Shown one piece after another: positions 7,037 through 13,783 of a stretch of DNA of 21,839 bases; position 1 is the first letter of the stretch, and every line of letters starts with the position of its first letter. Position numbers and translations under genes: made by a program. Source of the DNA: a virus; IMG/VR virus record IMGVR_UViG_3300020179_003432, positions 1 to 21,839 of that record; one strand, 5' to 3'. The notes beneath the pieces are model-generated. The model made no database searches, was not told where the DNA came from, and saw only the letters and a program-made list of their open reading frames with translations.

Positions 7037-7851
7037 ATATCAACATCTATGCTTACAGGTCCAAGGAACTGTGGGTTTGCACTAAGACTTATCACATCCG
7101 TATTATAAAAAGCACTTTGTGGAGAATTCAAAGTATATGCTTCTGCCTTGAGTGCATAATAATTATCATATTCAAGAATGGCTTTTGCTGAAACAGCCGT
7201 GAGATACGTGTTAATATAATAAATGTTTTTGACCGGATCTGTTTCTTCTGGAAATATCCAACCCTTGATAGTGAAACTAGTATCCGCAACTATAAGTGAT
7301 TTGGAATTTGGATCCTGTTCCACCGGATATTGAAGATTAACTGTTCCACTCCAAAGAACCTCACTTCGTATTTCTTGTTGAATACTCAAATTATAAGAAG
7401 TGGGTATTTGCCAAGAAAGAATAATATAAGGATTGTTAAAAGGAATAAAATTACTGAGAATCTGATCCATATCGGTTTGATAACGAGTAAGAATTGACAT
7501 GTTAATTCCAATATCGATAGGAACCGGTGTTCTGAAGAAATTAGTAAGTGCATTCTTTTTTGTTTCAGCATCTCCTTGGGGAACGTAAAATCCGGCTATT
7601 TTGTTGAATACCCGGCTTTCATCCCGGGTAAGTCCTGTTATGGTCACAGCAACCACCGGGAGTGTCAGGTTTTGACCGGGAGTTACAATATCAAACAATA
7701 CCCTTTGCTTTGGTGCGTAAAGATAGCGAACCTTGACTTCTTTTTCAGCTGCCCGATTTTGGTTGAATCTTTTGATTACGGTGCCGTCAAAAGCATCTAT
7801 GAAAGATGCTATAAGATCTTTTACTTCAAAATGATACGATTGTTGCAGCAT
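7033..7851 (-). CDS. 15: Tail completion and sheath stabilizer protein, T4 gp15 type
   Basis: Caps the head-proximal end of the contractile tail and helps join tail to neck. The 272-residue length equals that of T4 gp15, and landmarks fall in the same order. An N-terminal FIDAFDGTVIKRF is followed by EVKVRYLYAPKQRVLFDI (T4: IRVPITYASKEHFMMKL). Next comes MSILTRYQTDMDQILSNFIP (T4: LSIFTRYEDDMFQIVEQILP), then a late FTIKGWIFPE (T4: FEVNGWMYPP). These pairs are recalled, not aligned by software. An AGTAAATA element lies 15 bases upstream, and AGGATAAA gives a good Shine-Dalgarno. This makes it the one structural gene here with a conventional leader. It is followed by the IPT-like gene (ATGA) and then the portal. 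Confidence 0.8.
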   Translation of the reverse strand: MLQQSYHFEVKDLIASFIDAFDGTVIKRFNQNRAAEKEVKVRYLYAPKQRVLFDIVTPGQNLTLPVVAVTITGLTRDESRVFNKIAGFYVPQGDAETKKNALTNFFRTPVPIDIGINMSILTRYQTDMDQILSNFIPFNNPYIILSWQIPTSYNLSIQQEIRSEVLWSGTVNLQYPVEQDPNSKSLIVADTSFTIKGWIFPEETDPVKNIYYINTYLTAVSAKAILEYDNYYALKAEAYTLNSPQSAFYNTDVISLSANPQFLGPVSIDVDI

Positions 7852-7854
7852 ATC

Positions 7855-7862
7855 TTTATCCT
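7855..7862 (-). promoter_or_regulatory. Shine-Dalgarno AGGATAAA before gp15
   Basis: AGGA with seven bases to the ATG at 7851. This is the clearest ribosome binding site in the structural block. It is notable because other octamer-preceded genes have almost no room for one. Confidence 0.6.
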
Positions 7863-7866
7863 AAAT

Positions 7867-7874
7867 TATTTACT
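7867..7874 (-). promoter_or_regulatory. Late-promoter-like octamer AGTAAATA before gp15
   Basis: AGTAAATA immediately follows the upstream stop codon and lies 15 bases before the gp15 ATG. With T4-like start geometry the leader would be about ten bases and would include the AGGATAAA site. Confidence 0.55.
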
Positions 7875-8219
7875 TTAAGATAAAGCACTTAGAACCAAAT
7901 TTGTATTATAAAATTTTTTCTTTTTGGGGATGGGAAGGGTTTTCAGGCTGGAAGTTATATTGTGCATTCCTTTACTCAAGTGACTCAAATGATAATCAAA
8001 TTCCAAATAATTCTTTTTGGACCTAAATTCAAAAGGATAAGGTATTTCGAAAATCTTGCGTTCTTTTCGTTCGCAACTGATTGTAAAATTAAGATAAAAA
8101 TCCTTAACGGAAAAAAGAAGCAACCGACCTTCCCGATAATGTTTATTTTCACAAATGAATACCACCTTTTTCTGAAGGTAATTCAGAATTGAATTTTCAA
8201 TATCTTCGGGAAGTTTCAA
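7875..8219 (-). CDS. Hypothetical protein with TTG start
   Basis: Unidentified protein of 114 residues from a TTG at 8219 that overlaps the upstream TGA as TTGA, matching the overlap style of this genome. A farther TTG at 8285 would overlap the upstream gene by 70 bases and is less likely. The sequence has a short N-terminal helix (LPEDIENSILNYLQKK), then strands VVFICENKHYREGRLLLFSV and FYLNFTISCERKERKIFEI, and ends in a basic stretch (PIPKKKKFYN). It looks like a small beta-barrel or beta-sandwich. No family recognised; location just before gp15 makes a virion or assembly role possible but unproven. Confidence 0.6.
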   Translation of the reverse strand: MKLPEDIENSILNYLQKKVVFICENKHYREGRLLLFSVKDFYLNFTISCERKERKIFEIPYPFEFRSKKNYLEFDYHLSHLSKGMHNITSSLKTLPIPKKKKFYNTNLVLSALS

Positions 8220-8599
8220 CTGTCCATGTACCTCATTTTTTCCCGGGGTGAGAGAACCGCCAGTTTCTTTTCGAAAAATTCCCAAAACTTTTCAGAAGAA
8301 ATGATTTGAATCATATCACAATCATCCATGTTTATGTTTCGGTAATCCTGCATGATAATGTCCCACACATTCAATACATTTTTTGCTGTCCGGTTGAAAT
8401 AAGGAACGGGTTTAGTTGTTGTCACGGGTCGGAAATTTAATGTAATTCGTCCTGCCGGTGAATTCAAAAACTTTTTATCATTAGTGCAAATCATGCGTCG
8501 TTCAATCGGATGACCGGCTTTGGGTCGGCGGCGAACAAACCGAATTTCAACGACGTTTGTTTCTAGGATTGTTTTTAGGGCTTGAAGCGCTATTTTCAT
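8216..8599 (-). CDS. WYL_2 / SH3-barrel-like phage protein
   Basis: A 127-residue protein from the ATG at 8599. A longer start at 8653 would overlap the upstream gene by 107 bases instead of 53. The order of landmarks is a helix (ALQALKTILE), then VVEIRFVRRRPK, then ERRMICTND, then RITLNFRP, then NVLNVWDIIMQDYRNINMDD. The pairing of an Arg-Met-x-Cys-Thr strand with a C-terminal VWD-x-x-x-x-x-[YW]R strand is what I recall of WYL_2 (DUF2693) and of phage proteins described as SH3 beta-barrel fold-containing. WYL-type folds can bind nucleic acid or ligands, so a regulatory role is conceivable. The gene overlaps the GroES-like gene in another frame and is translationally coupled to the next gene by TTGA. 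Confidence 0.5.
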   Translation of the reverse strand: MKIALQALKTILETNVVEIRFVRRRPKAGHPIERRMICTNDKKFLNSPAGRITLNFRPVTTTKPVPYFNRTAKNVLNVWDIIMQDYRNINMDDCDMIQIISSEKFWEFFEKKLAVLSPREKMRYMDS

Positions 8600-8996
8600 T
8601 TTTTCTTGATTTACAAACACCGAAAATTCTTTGTTCGTTGATGAAAATTCCATTCCTTACCAAACCATAACCAACCACTTGAATTTTACTTATTTGAACA
8701 CCCATATTGTTTGGAAACATAATGATATCATTTTTTTTCACAAGCTTGCAGTTGGATCCAAGCAGAATTACCTTTGCGGTGCGCCACGCATTTGTCATGG
8801 CATTTGTTTTCACAATGATTCCGTTTCGTATAACTTCATCCTGGGAATCCGAAGCCAAATCAGTGAATTCTGCGAGAATCACATCGTCCAATATTTTTTC
8901 TAAATCATAACCAGAAAAAACACTGTCAAAACTACTTCCGGCATGACCACCCAAATCAATTAAACTTTTTTGCGTGGGGATATTATCTATATTCAC
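8547..8996 (-). CDS. GroES-like co-chaperonin (gp31-type) candidate
   Basis: T4-like phages often supply their own co-chaperonin (gp31) to fold the capsid protein in the host GroEL chamber. Residues 34-128 follow the GroES order: KILDDVILAEF (first strand), VIRNGIIVKTN (the G-I-x-x-P-like strand before the mobile loop), AWRTAKVILLG (GeVvavG strand), KLVKKNDIIMFPNNMG (VkvGDkVlF-x-x-x-x-G) and GIFINEQRIFGVC (last strand). A poorly conserved 33-residue N-terminal extension and a basic tail (KNNPRNKRR) flank the domain. The start is GTG, eight bases after the upstream stop. The typical mobile-loop sequence is not recognisable, so GroEL binding is uncertain; a general GroES-fold protein is the safer reading. 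Confidence 0.55.
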   Translation of the reverse strand: MNIDNIPTQKSLIDLGGHAGSSFDSVFSGYDLEKILDDVILAEFTDLASDSQDEVIRNGIIVKTNAMTNAWRTAKVILLGSNCKLVKKNDIIMFPNNMGVQISKIQVVGYGLVRNGIFINEQRIFGVCKSRKNENSASSPKNNPRNKRR

Positions 8997-9004
8997 AGTA
9001 GTAA

Positions 9005-9400
9005 TTATGAATCAGAATAAATTTGCAACAGATTTTCCAATTCTTTATCATCTATTGATCGTATCAAAAGCTCGGTATCCCGGGTTCCCAATTCCATATT
9101 TTTTGACAATATAGGAAGTGGATTCTGCTTTTTGTCCTTATTTTTATTTATATAATTTATTTTTTTATATGATTTTTTTGGCAAAAATACAAATAAGAAT
9201 TTTGACAATAAATCAAAGTCTTCGGTCAAATATTGCCTGTTTGCTGATTCATTTACCAGTTTGCAGTTTTCTGCATCATAAAAACTGCACCAACGGTTCA
9301 GCATGAAACCACCCATGCTGTCACTGCAATTTTCTTTTCCTACGTTTCTTTTGTTTTTTGTGAAAAGAATATTGTTAATATACTGGAAAAAGTTCAGCAT
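9005..9400 (-). CDS. Possible clamp-loader small subunit-like protein (gp62-type)
   Basis: A 131-residue protein. The first half reads FFQYINNILFTKN, then GGFMLNRWCSFYD, then KLVNESANRQY, followed by a helix and FLPKKSYKKINYINKNK. This order (short helix, F-M-x-N-R-x-x-S, a v-N-x-x-n helix, P-K-x-K-x-x-x-y-x-K) resembles a phage family I associate with the gp62 clamp-loader small subunit of T4-like phages, often about this size. The match is from memory and is weak over the insert at residues 19-29. The C-terminal half is polar and helical. Its start overlaps the upstream gene by seven bases. It might instead be an unrelated small helical replication or structural factor. Confidence 0.5.
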   Translation of the reverse strand: MLNFFQYINNILFTKNKRNVGKENCSDSMGGFMLNRWCSFYDAENCKLVNESANRQYLTEDFDLLSKFLFVFLPKKSYKKINYINKNKDKKQNPLPILSKNMELGTRDTELLIRSIDDKELENLLQIYSDS

Positions 9401-9960
9401 GCAGTTGATTTCAGAAATACTGAATCTGTCAGCTTATAAAACATGTCCACAACAATCTGAGACATTTTCTTGACCTGATCTTCTGGCAAATTCATTTCAT
9501 ATGTGTAAGCCGGTGCATCATTTCCTGCTTTATTGCAGATTGCAATATGACCCAAACCACATCCATTTACGATTCTGTAACGGGCAATGTTCAAAACTCC
9601 CTGCGTTTGAATCAAACCTTTGCGTTTGTATTCCCGATTCACAATAATGTTGTCCATGTTTACCGAAAGAGGAATTTTTAGAAATTCCTGGGAAAGCACG
9701 TTGGCAATCGAACTGACAAGAAAGTGAGAAAACAAAGCACCGGAAACTGAATCTCGGATCAAGGGATTTTCATAAACGATGTGAAGTGCATCTTCCATGT
9801 CATCAATCGCAAATGGAGAATAATCATAACCTTTTCCTGGTTTCAGTAATCCGGAAAAGACCAAAACATTTCCACTGGGAAGTGCTTTGTCCTTGAAATA
9901 AGCGTGAACAAATCTTTTGTTTATGATTTCCAGATTATAATTTTGTTTTGGTAGTATCAT
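9394..9960 (-). CDS. Unidentified protein, weakly DUF366-like
   Basis: A 188-residue globular alpha/beta protein with no membrane segment. Landmarks are GNVLVFSGLLKPGKGYD (30-46), IDDMEDALHIVYENPLI (52-68), FSHFLVSSIANVL, then DNIIVNREYKRKGLIQTQG and LGHIAICNKAG, ending in a helix with DMFYKLTDSVFLKSTAC. The order of a G-x-[IV]-x-x-F-x-G strand, a D-x-E-D helix and a later conserved strand recalls DUF366, whose function I do not know. The similarity is slight and unverified. The gene starts as ATGA at the guaC stop, so it is probably made together with the GMP reductase. A nucleotide-related role is a guess from that pairing only. Confidence 0.6.
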   Translation of the reverse strand: MILPKQNYNLEIINKRFVHAYFKDKALPSGNVLVFSGLLKPGKGYDYSPFAIDDMEDALHIVYENPLIRDSVSGALFSHFLVSSIANVLSQEFLKIPLSVNMDNIIVNREYKRKGLIQTQGVLNIARYRIVNGCGLGHIAICNKAGNDAPAYTYEMNLPEDQVKKMSQIVVDMFYKLTDSVFLKSTAC

Positions 9961-10955
9961 ATGATTCTATAATGAGTGTGACCAAGATCATCAATATTAT
10001 ATCCTCCTGAATAGGAAATGCTACTTTGCAGATCCTGTTCTATTTCCAAAAGCATTTCCTCGTAAGTCTTGCCGTTACATTCTATCAAAACAGTCTTTCC
10101 TTCAATATTTTCAGGTTTTAAATTGTTTATCCTTTTATTTTCAAAACTAGCCGATCCAAAATATTTTTTATATATTTTAGATTGTTTAAAGATTGGATCG
10201 CTTTTGGAATCTACCAATGGATATTCATGAACGGTTTCGGCTGGACTGTCTGAGCAAGCCGAAAACATGCTGCCAATCATGCTGATGGTGGATCCCGCCA
10301 CGATGCTTTTGGCAATATCTCCATGACACCGCACACCCCCATCCGCCATGATGGGAATATCCACCTCGGAACATTCCTGAATGCATGTGAAGATCGGAAG
10401 GGTAAATCCAGTTTTGTCTTTGGTGATACATGCTTTTCCAGTTCCAATCGAAACCTTGACCATATCTGCTCCCCAATACTTAAGCTCTTGGGTTCCTTCC
10501 CGTGTTGTCACATTACCAGCAATCACAAAAACATCCGGTAAAACCTTTTTTATATTGTGTATGGCTTGTTTAACCATGACGTGATGACCGTGCGCAACAT
10601 CAATACAAATGCAGTCCACCTTAAGGTTTCTTTTTCCTATCTCATTTATGATAGTATCACATTTATCCTGAACACCCACAGAAATGCTTATGAACTTCCA
10701 ATTTTCAGCATTCGCTTTTTCTACAAAAGCCAGTGTATCCCCAAACCTATGCATGATATAAAAATACTGATTTTCTGAAAGAAACTTGCTCAATTCTTCA
10801 TTTATGGTGCAAATCATATTGGAGGGACAAACAGGCAGACGAAAAACATGATCGGCCACACATATCTTAGTATGAGCATCTTTTCTGGTTTGCAGTTCAC
10901 TATATTTTGGAACCAAAACAATATCTTCAAACCCTAGTGCTTTTTCTTGTTTCAT
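9957..10955 (-). CDS. guaC: GMP reductase, Bacillus-type GuaC
   Basis: Reduces GMP to IMP and ammonia with NADPH, on an IMPDH-type TIM barrel. At 332 residues it matches the length of B. subtilis GuaC (326) and lacks the CBS domains of IMP dehydrogenase. Visible landmarks are GFEDIVLVPKYSE (8-20), LPVCPSNMICTINEEL (40-55), YFYIMHRF (64-71), DVAHGH (119-124), VIAGNVTT (144-151), and the catalytic loop GTGKACITKDKTGF with Cys176. The GMP site MADGGVRCHGDIAKS (203-217), KYFGSAS (264-270) and the terminal EQDLQSSISYSGG (306-318) complete the set. The loop reads SIGTGKAC where Bacillus has GIGPGKVC. A short insertion lies near 240-258. It is coupled by ATGA on both sides, to a glycosyltransferase upstream and a DUF366-like gene downstream. 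A pool-balancing role for DNA or sugar-nucleotide synthesis is inferred. Confidence 0.9.
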   Translation of the reverse strand: MKQEKALGFEDIVLVPKYSELQTRKDAHTKICVADHVFRLPVCPSNMICTINEELSKFLSENQYFYIMHRFGDTLAFVEKANAENWKFISISVGVQDKCDTIINEIGKRNLKVDCICIDVAHGHHVMVKQAIHNIKKVLPDVFVIAGNVTTREGTQELKYWGADMVKVSIGTGKACITKDKTGFTLPIFTCIQECSEVDIPIMADGGVRCHGDIAKSIVAGSTISMIGSMFSACSDSPAETVHEYPLVDSKSDPIFKQSKIYKKYFGSASFENKRINNLKPENIEGKTVLIECNGKTYEEMLLEIEQDLQSSISYSGGYNIDDLGHTHYRII

Positions 10956-11731
10956 CGCCGTTGATTATAATATTCCGACAGCATTTGTAAAGAACTTTCC
11001 GACATTTTAACCCTTTCTTTCAAACGCTCCAAGTTTTTTGCTTCTGTATTTCTTCCCAAAATATTATAATTTATAAAAAAAGAAACATCTGTGATGTATC
11101 TGGAATATTTATTATTTTCAAATTTATGCTTCAAATAATGTTCGGCATTCCAAATGTCCGGATAATTAAAATAATTATTGTCAAAAATTTCCCGTAATCT
11201 TTGGTGGGTGCAAACAAAACAGGAATCGTCAAACGCCCAAAGTCCGCTATCCCGAAAGTCAAAAGTGTCCGTATCATATAGCTTGAATGAATCTGTTTTG
11301 TGCAAAATGTTTTTGTGCTTTTCTGTCCACTTTCCTTTTTCCACAAGATATTCGATTTTATATGAAAGATTGATCATTTCGTGATCTGTGTTTAAAACCA
11401 AATTTTTCAGATCATCCCGGTTTTGTTCGGTTGCTTCATAAGAGAAAGTATCGTCCTGGTAAAAGAAAAACTTGTTGATTTGCTTACCTTCCAAGAAATT
11501 CATAAGATAGCGGATGCAATCGCAATAGGTATTGTTGTTAAAAACAAACAGAATTGAGTTTTTTAATATCTTGTTCTTTGTCACATACTCTTTCACTTCA
11601 TCCGAAGGATTGTGAAGAGATATGATGTTCATGTCAAAGTTATCTATAAAATCTTGAAAACATTTGTCCTCGGCCCGGATCTTGAGCAGGGGCAACCGAT
11701 TTCCGTAACTTTGAAAAAAAGAAACGTTCAC
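10952..11731 (-). CDS. Putative glycosyltransferase, GT-A-like
   Basis: A 259-residue protein of uncertain family. The N-terminal half has Rossmann-like strands (MNIISLHNPSDE, NSILFVFNNNTYCD) leading to NKFFFYQDDTFSYE at about 85-98. There the QDDT could serve as the metal-binding DxD of a GT-A fold. Later, SGLWAFDDSCFVCTHQRLRE resembles the acceptor-side segment of such enzymes, where a displayed residue after a strand is followed by a helix. The surroundings support this: the next gene upstream is a clearer glycosyltransferase, joined by an ATGA overlap. Donor and acceptor are unknown. An inactive or regulatory homologue cannot be excluded because the DxD is not perfect. Confidence 0.5.
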   Translation of the reverse strand: MNVSFFQSYGNRLPLLKIRAEDKCFQDFIDNFDMNIISLHNPSDEVKEYVTKNKILKNSILFVFNNNTYCDCIRYLMNFLEGKQINKFFFYQDDTFSYEATEQNRDDLKNLVLNTDHEMINLSYKIEYLVEKGKWTEKHKNILHKTDSFKLYDTDTFDFRDSGLWAFDDSCFVCTHQRLREIFDNNYFNYPDIWNAEHYLKHKFENNKYSRYITDVSFFINYNILGRNTEAKNLERLKERVKMSESSLQMLSEYYNQRR

Positions 11732-12651
11732 CCGACGGTTTTCTTGATGCTTTCAGCTGCAGCGATGGCTACATTGCTATCGTTCTGTTCCAGATGTCGC
11801 ATGTTTGTGGGATTGAATCCCCGTTCCATGGGATAGTCTCCGGGGTATTCCAGCATGAATGTGGCATCAATATTATGCAGAGGAATGTCCCGCATGGTGT
11901 TGCGCACATGATGGTCCACATAAAACTCCGTGGCTTCATCGTTTCCAGCCAGCTTTGCATAGTCCTCCACAAAATGAAACATCTCACAATAACGGCGCAT
12001 CACTTCATGATTACCCATGGCAAAGCGGTCGTTTACATGACCGCCTGATATAACTGAAATATAATGCTGGGGTGTTCCCAACACATTGTGTTTTGCCACA
12101 AATTCCAGATCGGTATCCTGAAGACGATCAAACCAAAATTCATCCGGTCTTCCCCGTACAATAATATCATACTTAAATCCATTTTTCTTTTCATATTCTT
12201 CAATCAGATCGTAGCATCCTTTGATGTTATAAAGCTGACCCAAAACGTGATCAGCCACTTCCATGCCCCATCCCCGGCTTACATGATCTGGATATTTGTG
12301 ATGCAAAACTTCCGGAACCGGTATTTTGATTTTGCTACGATCCTGAATTTTAAATGCTCTAATATTGTGATATCCCATGACAGTTTCCGAATCTTTTTCA
12401 ATACCTTCTTTGCTACACCATCCATGAACAAAAACATCTGCCCGGATTGGATCGATCATGAACTTGTTGACCCATTCCATGGTCACGGCAAAATTACGCA
12501 ATCCTCCGGAAAGAAGAACCGCAATTTTCAGATTAGTTTTGGTTTCGGGCACATTTATTTTAAAAAAATCTCGATTAACCAATTGATACACATATCGCAT
12601 ACGGCTTCTTGTGGCATGTCGCACCTGATCCTGCATTTGTTCCGGTGTCAT
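11728..12651 (-). CDS. Glycosyltransferase-like protein (nucleotide-sugar transferase fold)
   Basis: A 307-residue protein with the layout of a family seen in phages, giant viruses and marine bacteria. KIAVLLSGGLRNF at about 42-54 starts the Rossmann part, ADVFVHGW at 71-78 is the next strand, and YDIIVRGRPDEFWF at 162-175 carries an RxRPD motif. HVNDRFAMGNHEVMRRY at about 206-222 is the N-D-x-F-a-x-G segment these proteins share. A C-terminal region with LEYPGDYPMERGFNP is polar. I recall this as a putative glycosyltransferase (DUF7796-like) without a defined substrate. The gene starts the minus-strand unit that continues through guaC. Its upstream region has only AGTAAACT, a poor match to the late octamer, six bases before the ATG. 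Confidence 0.65.
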   Translation of the reverse strand: MTPEQMQDQVRHATRSRMRYVYQLVNRDFFKINVPETKTNLKIAVLLSGGLRNFAVTMEWVNKFMIDPIRADVFVHGWCSKEGIEKDSETVMGYHNIRAFKIQDRSKIKIPVPEVLHHKYPDHVSRGWGMEVADHVLGQLYNIKGCYDLIEEYEKKNGFKYDIIVRGRPDEFWFDRLQDTDLEFVAKHNVLGTPQHYISVISGGHVNDRFAMGNHEVMRRYCEMFHFVEDYAKLAGNDEATEFYVDHHVRNTMRDIPLHNIDATFMLEYPGDYPMERGFNPTNMRHLEQNDSNVAIAAAESIKKTVG

Positions 12652-12722
12652 ATGTTTAGTTTACTTTTAAAAATTATTTTTCAACAATTCTTGAATTATA
12701 AGGTGTTTTGTTAATTAAAAAC
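12652..12722. promoter_or_regulatory. Divergent intergenic region between two glycosyltransferase genes
   Basis: This 71-base AT-rich gap separates a minus-strand gene from a plus-strand gene and should hold promoters for both. On the minus side, AGTAAACT lies six bases before the ATG, a degenerate version of the late octamer. On the plus side only TTATAAGG is seen. No clear -35/-10 pair or hairpin is visible. Confidence 0.3.
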
Positions 12723-13358
12723 ATGGACGTTAACTTTATTGTCACCTGTTATAACCGGGAAAACTATTGGCCGTATTTGAAGGAAATTCTTAATTCTTAC
12801 AAAATAATCAAACCTCATATCGCATATTGTTATAATGGTGTCAATCCGGATGAGGTTTGTGATTTTCGTTGTGGCAATCGAGGACATATTGAAGGGGATA
12901 CTGACATGATGATTGGGGGTTATAATCTTTTGAAAGACAATGGTGTTAAAAATTGGATCAAACTGAGCGTGGACAGTTGGCTATTGGATGAACAAAAGGT
13001 GGTGGATATTCTCAATTTAATGGAGGAAAAGGATTATGTTTATGCCGGTTGTCGTTGGACAGGTGATCCTTGGTTTAGCACAGATGTTTTCTTTGCCCGG
13101 GAAAACGAATTCCGATTCATGCATAAATATGCAAAATGGGCCATTCATTACATTGAAAAAGTGGATTATTCAATTGAAAGGTGCATTGCAGATCTAGCCA
13201 AACAAAGCGGCAAATATTATTTGATTCCGGAACGGGACCCGGTTCCGGGCAATCACGGCACCCGTTATGTTGTGGAAAAGCTGGGATGGGCCATGTACCA
13301 CGAACTGGACAAGAATCTTGAAATGCTGGAAAATTACAAAAAGTCCAAGCTTTTGTAA
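12723..13358 (+). CDS. Putative GT-A glycosyltransferase, plus strand
   Basis: A 211-residue protein from the ATG at 12723; an alternative TTG at 12708 adds five residues and has AAGG closer to it. It begins with NFIVTCYNRENYWPYLKEIL, typical of a GT-A Rossmann start. It continues with WIKLSVDSWLLDEQKV, in which Asp in VDS takes the place of a DxD, and VYAGCRWTGDPWFSTDVFFA, an acceptor-side segment. It is short for a full enzyme but complete in domain order. It is the only plus-strand gene in the glycan region, and its 3' end overlaps the opposing GDPD-like gene by 25 bases. It could have been inserted separately. Substrate unknown. Confidence 0.6.
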   Translation: MDVNFIVTCYNRENYWPYLKEILNSYKIIKPHIAYCYNGVNPDEVCDFRCGNRGHIEGDTDMMIGGYNLLKDNGVKNWIKLSVDSWLLDEQKVVDILNLMEEKDYVYAGCRWTGDPWFSTDVFFARENEFRFMHKYAKWAIHYIEKVDYSIERCIADLAKQSGKYYLIPERDPVPGNHGTRYVVEKLGWAMYHELDKNLEMLENYKKSKLL

Positions 13359-13783
13359 CTTTCAATAATGTCGGAGCATATTCCGGCACATCCAAAAACA
13401 TCATCTTTGTTTACCTCCGGCAGCACAGCAATACTGTTTTTTACCGGTTGTTTTCCGGGATAAACCCAAACATATCCTTTGCTTGTAAGGGTCATATCGT
13501 CTTTATCGTGCCAAAAATAGTTAAGTTCCGGATGATTCTGCATCAGTTCCATGCTTTCATGATCTTTACAGTGAATCCAAAGATTTTCTTTTCTTTCTAT
13601 TAGCCACCTTATTCCAACCGGATAAACCGGATTGTCGTGACCCGAATGAACAATCCCGTCATTTATACGAATGTCCACTTCACAATCATATCCCTGGTGC
13701 AAAACTTCATCAATGCAACTGGGATGATTTTCCCTCTTTTTATCGCTGCCTTTTAGATTTCCCCGATGAGATATGAGAATCAT
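13334..13783 (-). CDS. Small GDPD/PI-PLC-like phosphodiesterase domain protein
   Basis: Glycerophosphodiester phosphodiesterases are TIM-barrel enzymes. Here 149 residues show the start of the fold: ILISHRGNLKG (His6, Arg7), DCEVDIRIND (Glu35, Asp37) and VHSGHDNPVYPVG (Gly-His-Asp at 48-50), which match the HRG, ExD and GHD active-site motifs. Later WIHCKDHESMEL and YFWHDKDDMTLTSKGYVWVY look like further barrel strands. It is only about half to two thirds of the usual GDPD length (roughly 230-350), so it may be a compact family. Such short proteins are known to me from surface-polysaccharide clusters, where they might act on lipid-linked or phosphate-linked glycans. It overlaps the fusion gene upstream as ATGA. 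Confidence 0.65.
   Translation of the reverse strand: MILISHRGNLKGSDKKRENHPSCIDEVLHQGYDCEVDIRINDGIVHSGHDNPVYPVGIRWLIERKENLWIHCKDHESMELMQNHPELNYFWHDKDDMTLTSKGYVWVYPGKQPVKNSIAVLPEVNKDDVFGCAGICSDIIESYKSLDFL

Noticed and set aside
8220-8285. Longer TTG start for the 114-residue gene
   Set aside because: It overlaps the upstream gene by 70 bases, while the TTG at 8219 couples to the upstream stop as TTGA.
8600-8653. Longer start for the WYL_2-like gene
   Set aside because: It would enlarge the out-of-frame overlap with the GroES-like gene to 107 bases, and the additional residues have no visible domain.
9145-9152. Another TATAAATA on the minus strand
   Set aside because: It lies within the 131-codon gene, in Asn/Lys/Ile-rich codons, with no start codon after it, so it is probably chance in AT-rich coding sequence.
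12064-12714. Plus-strand frame of 216 codons opposite a glycosyltransferase gene
   Set aside because: It begins within the opposite gene, shows no recognisable domain, and the opposing frame has clear motifs.
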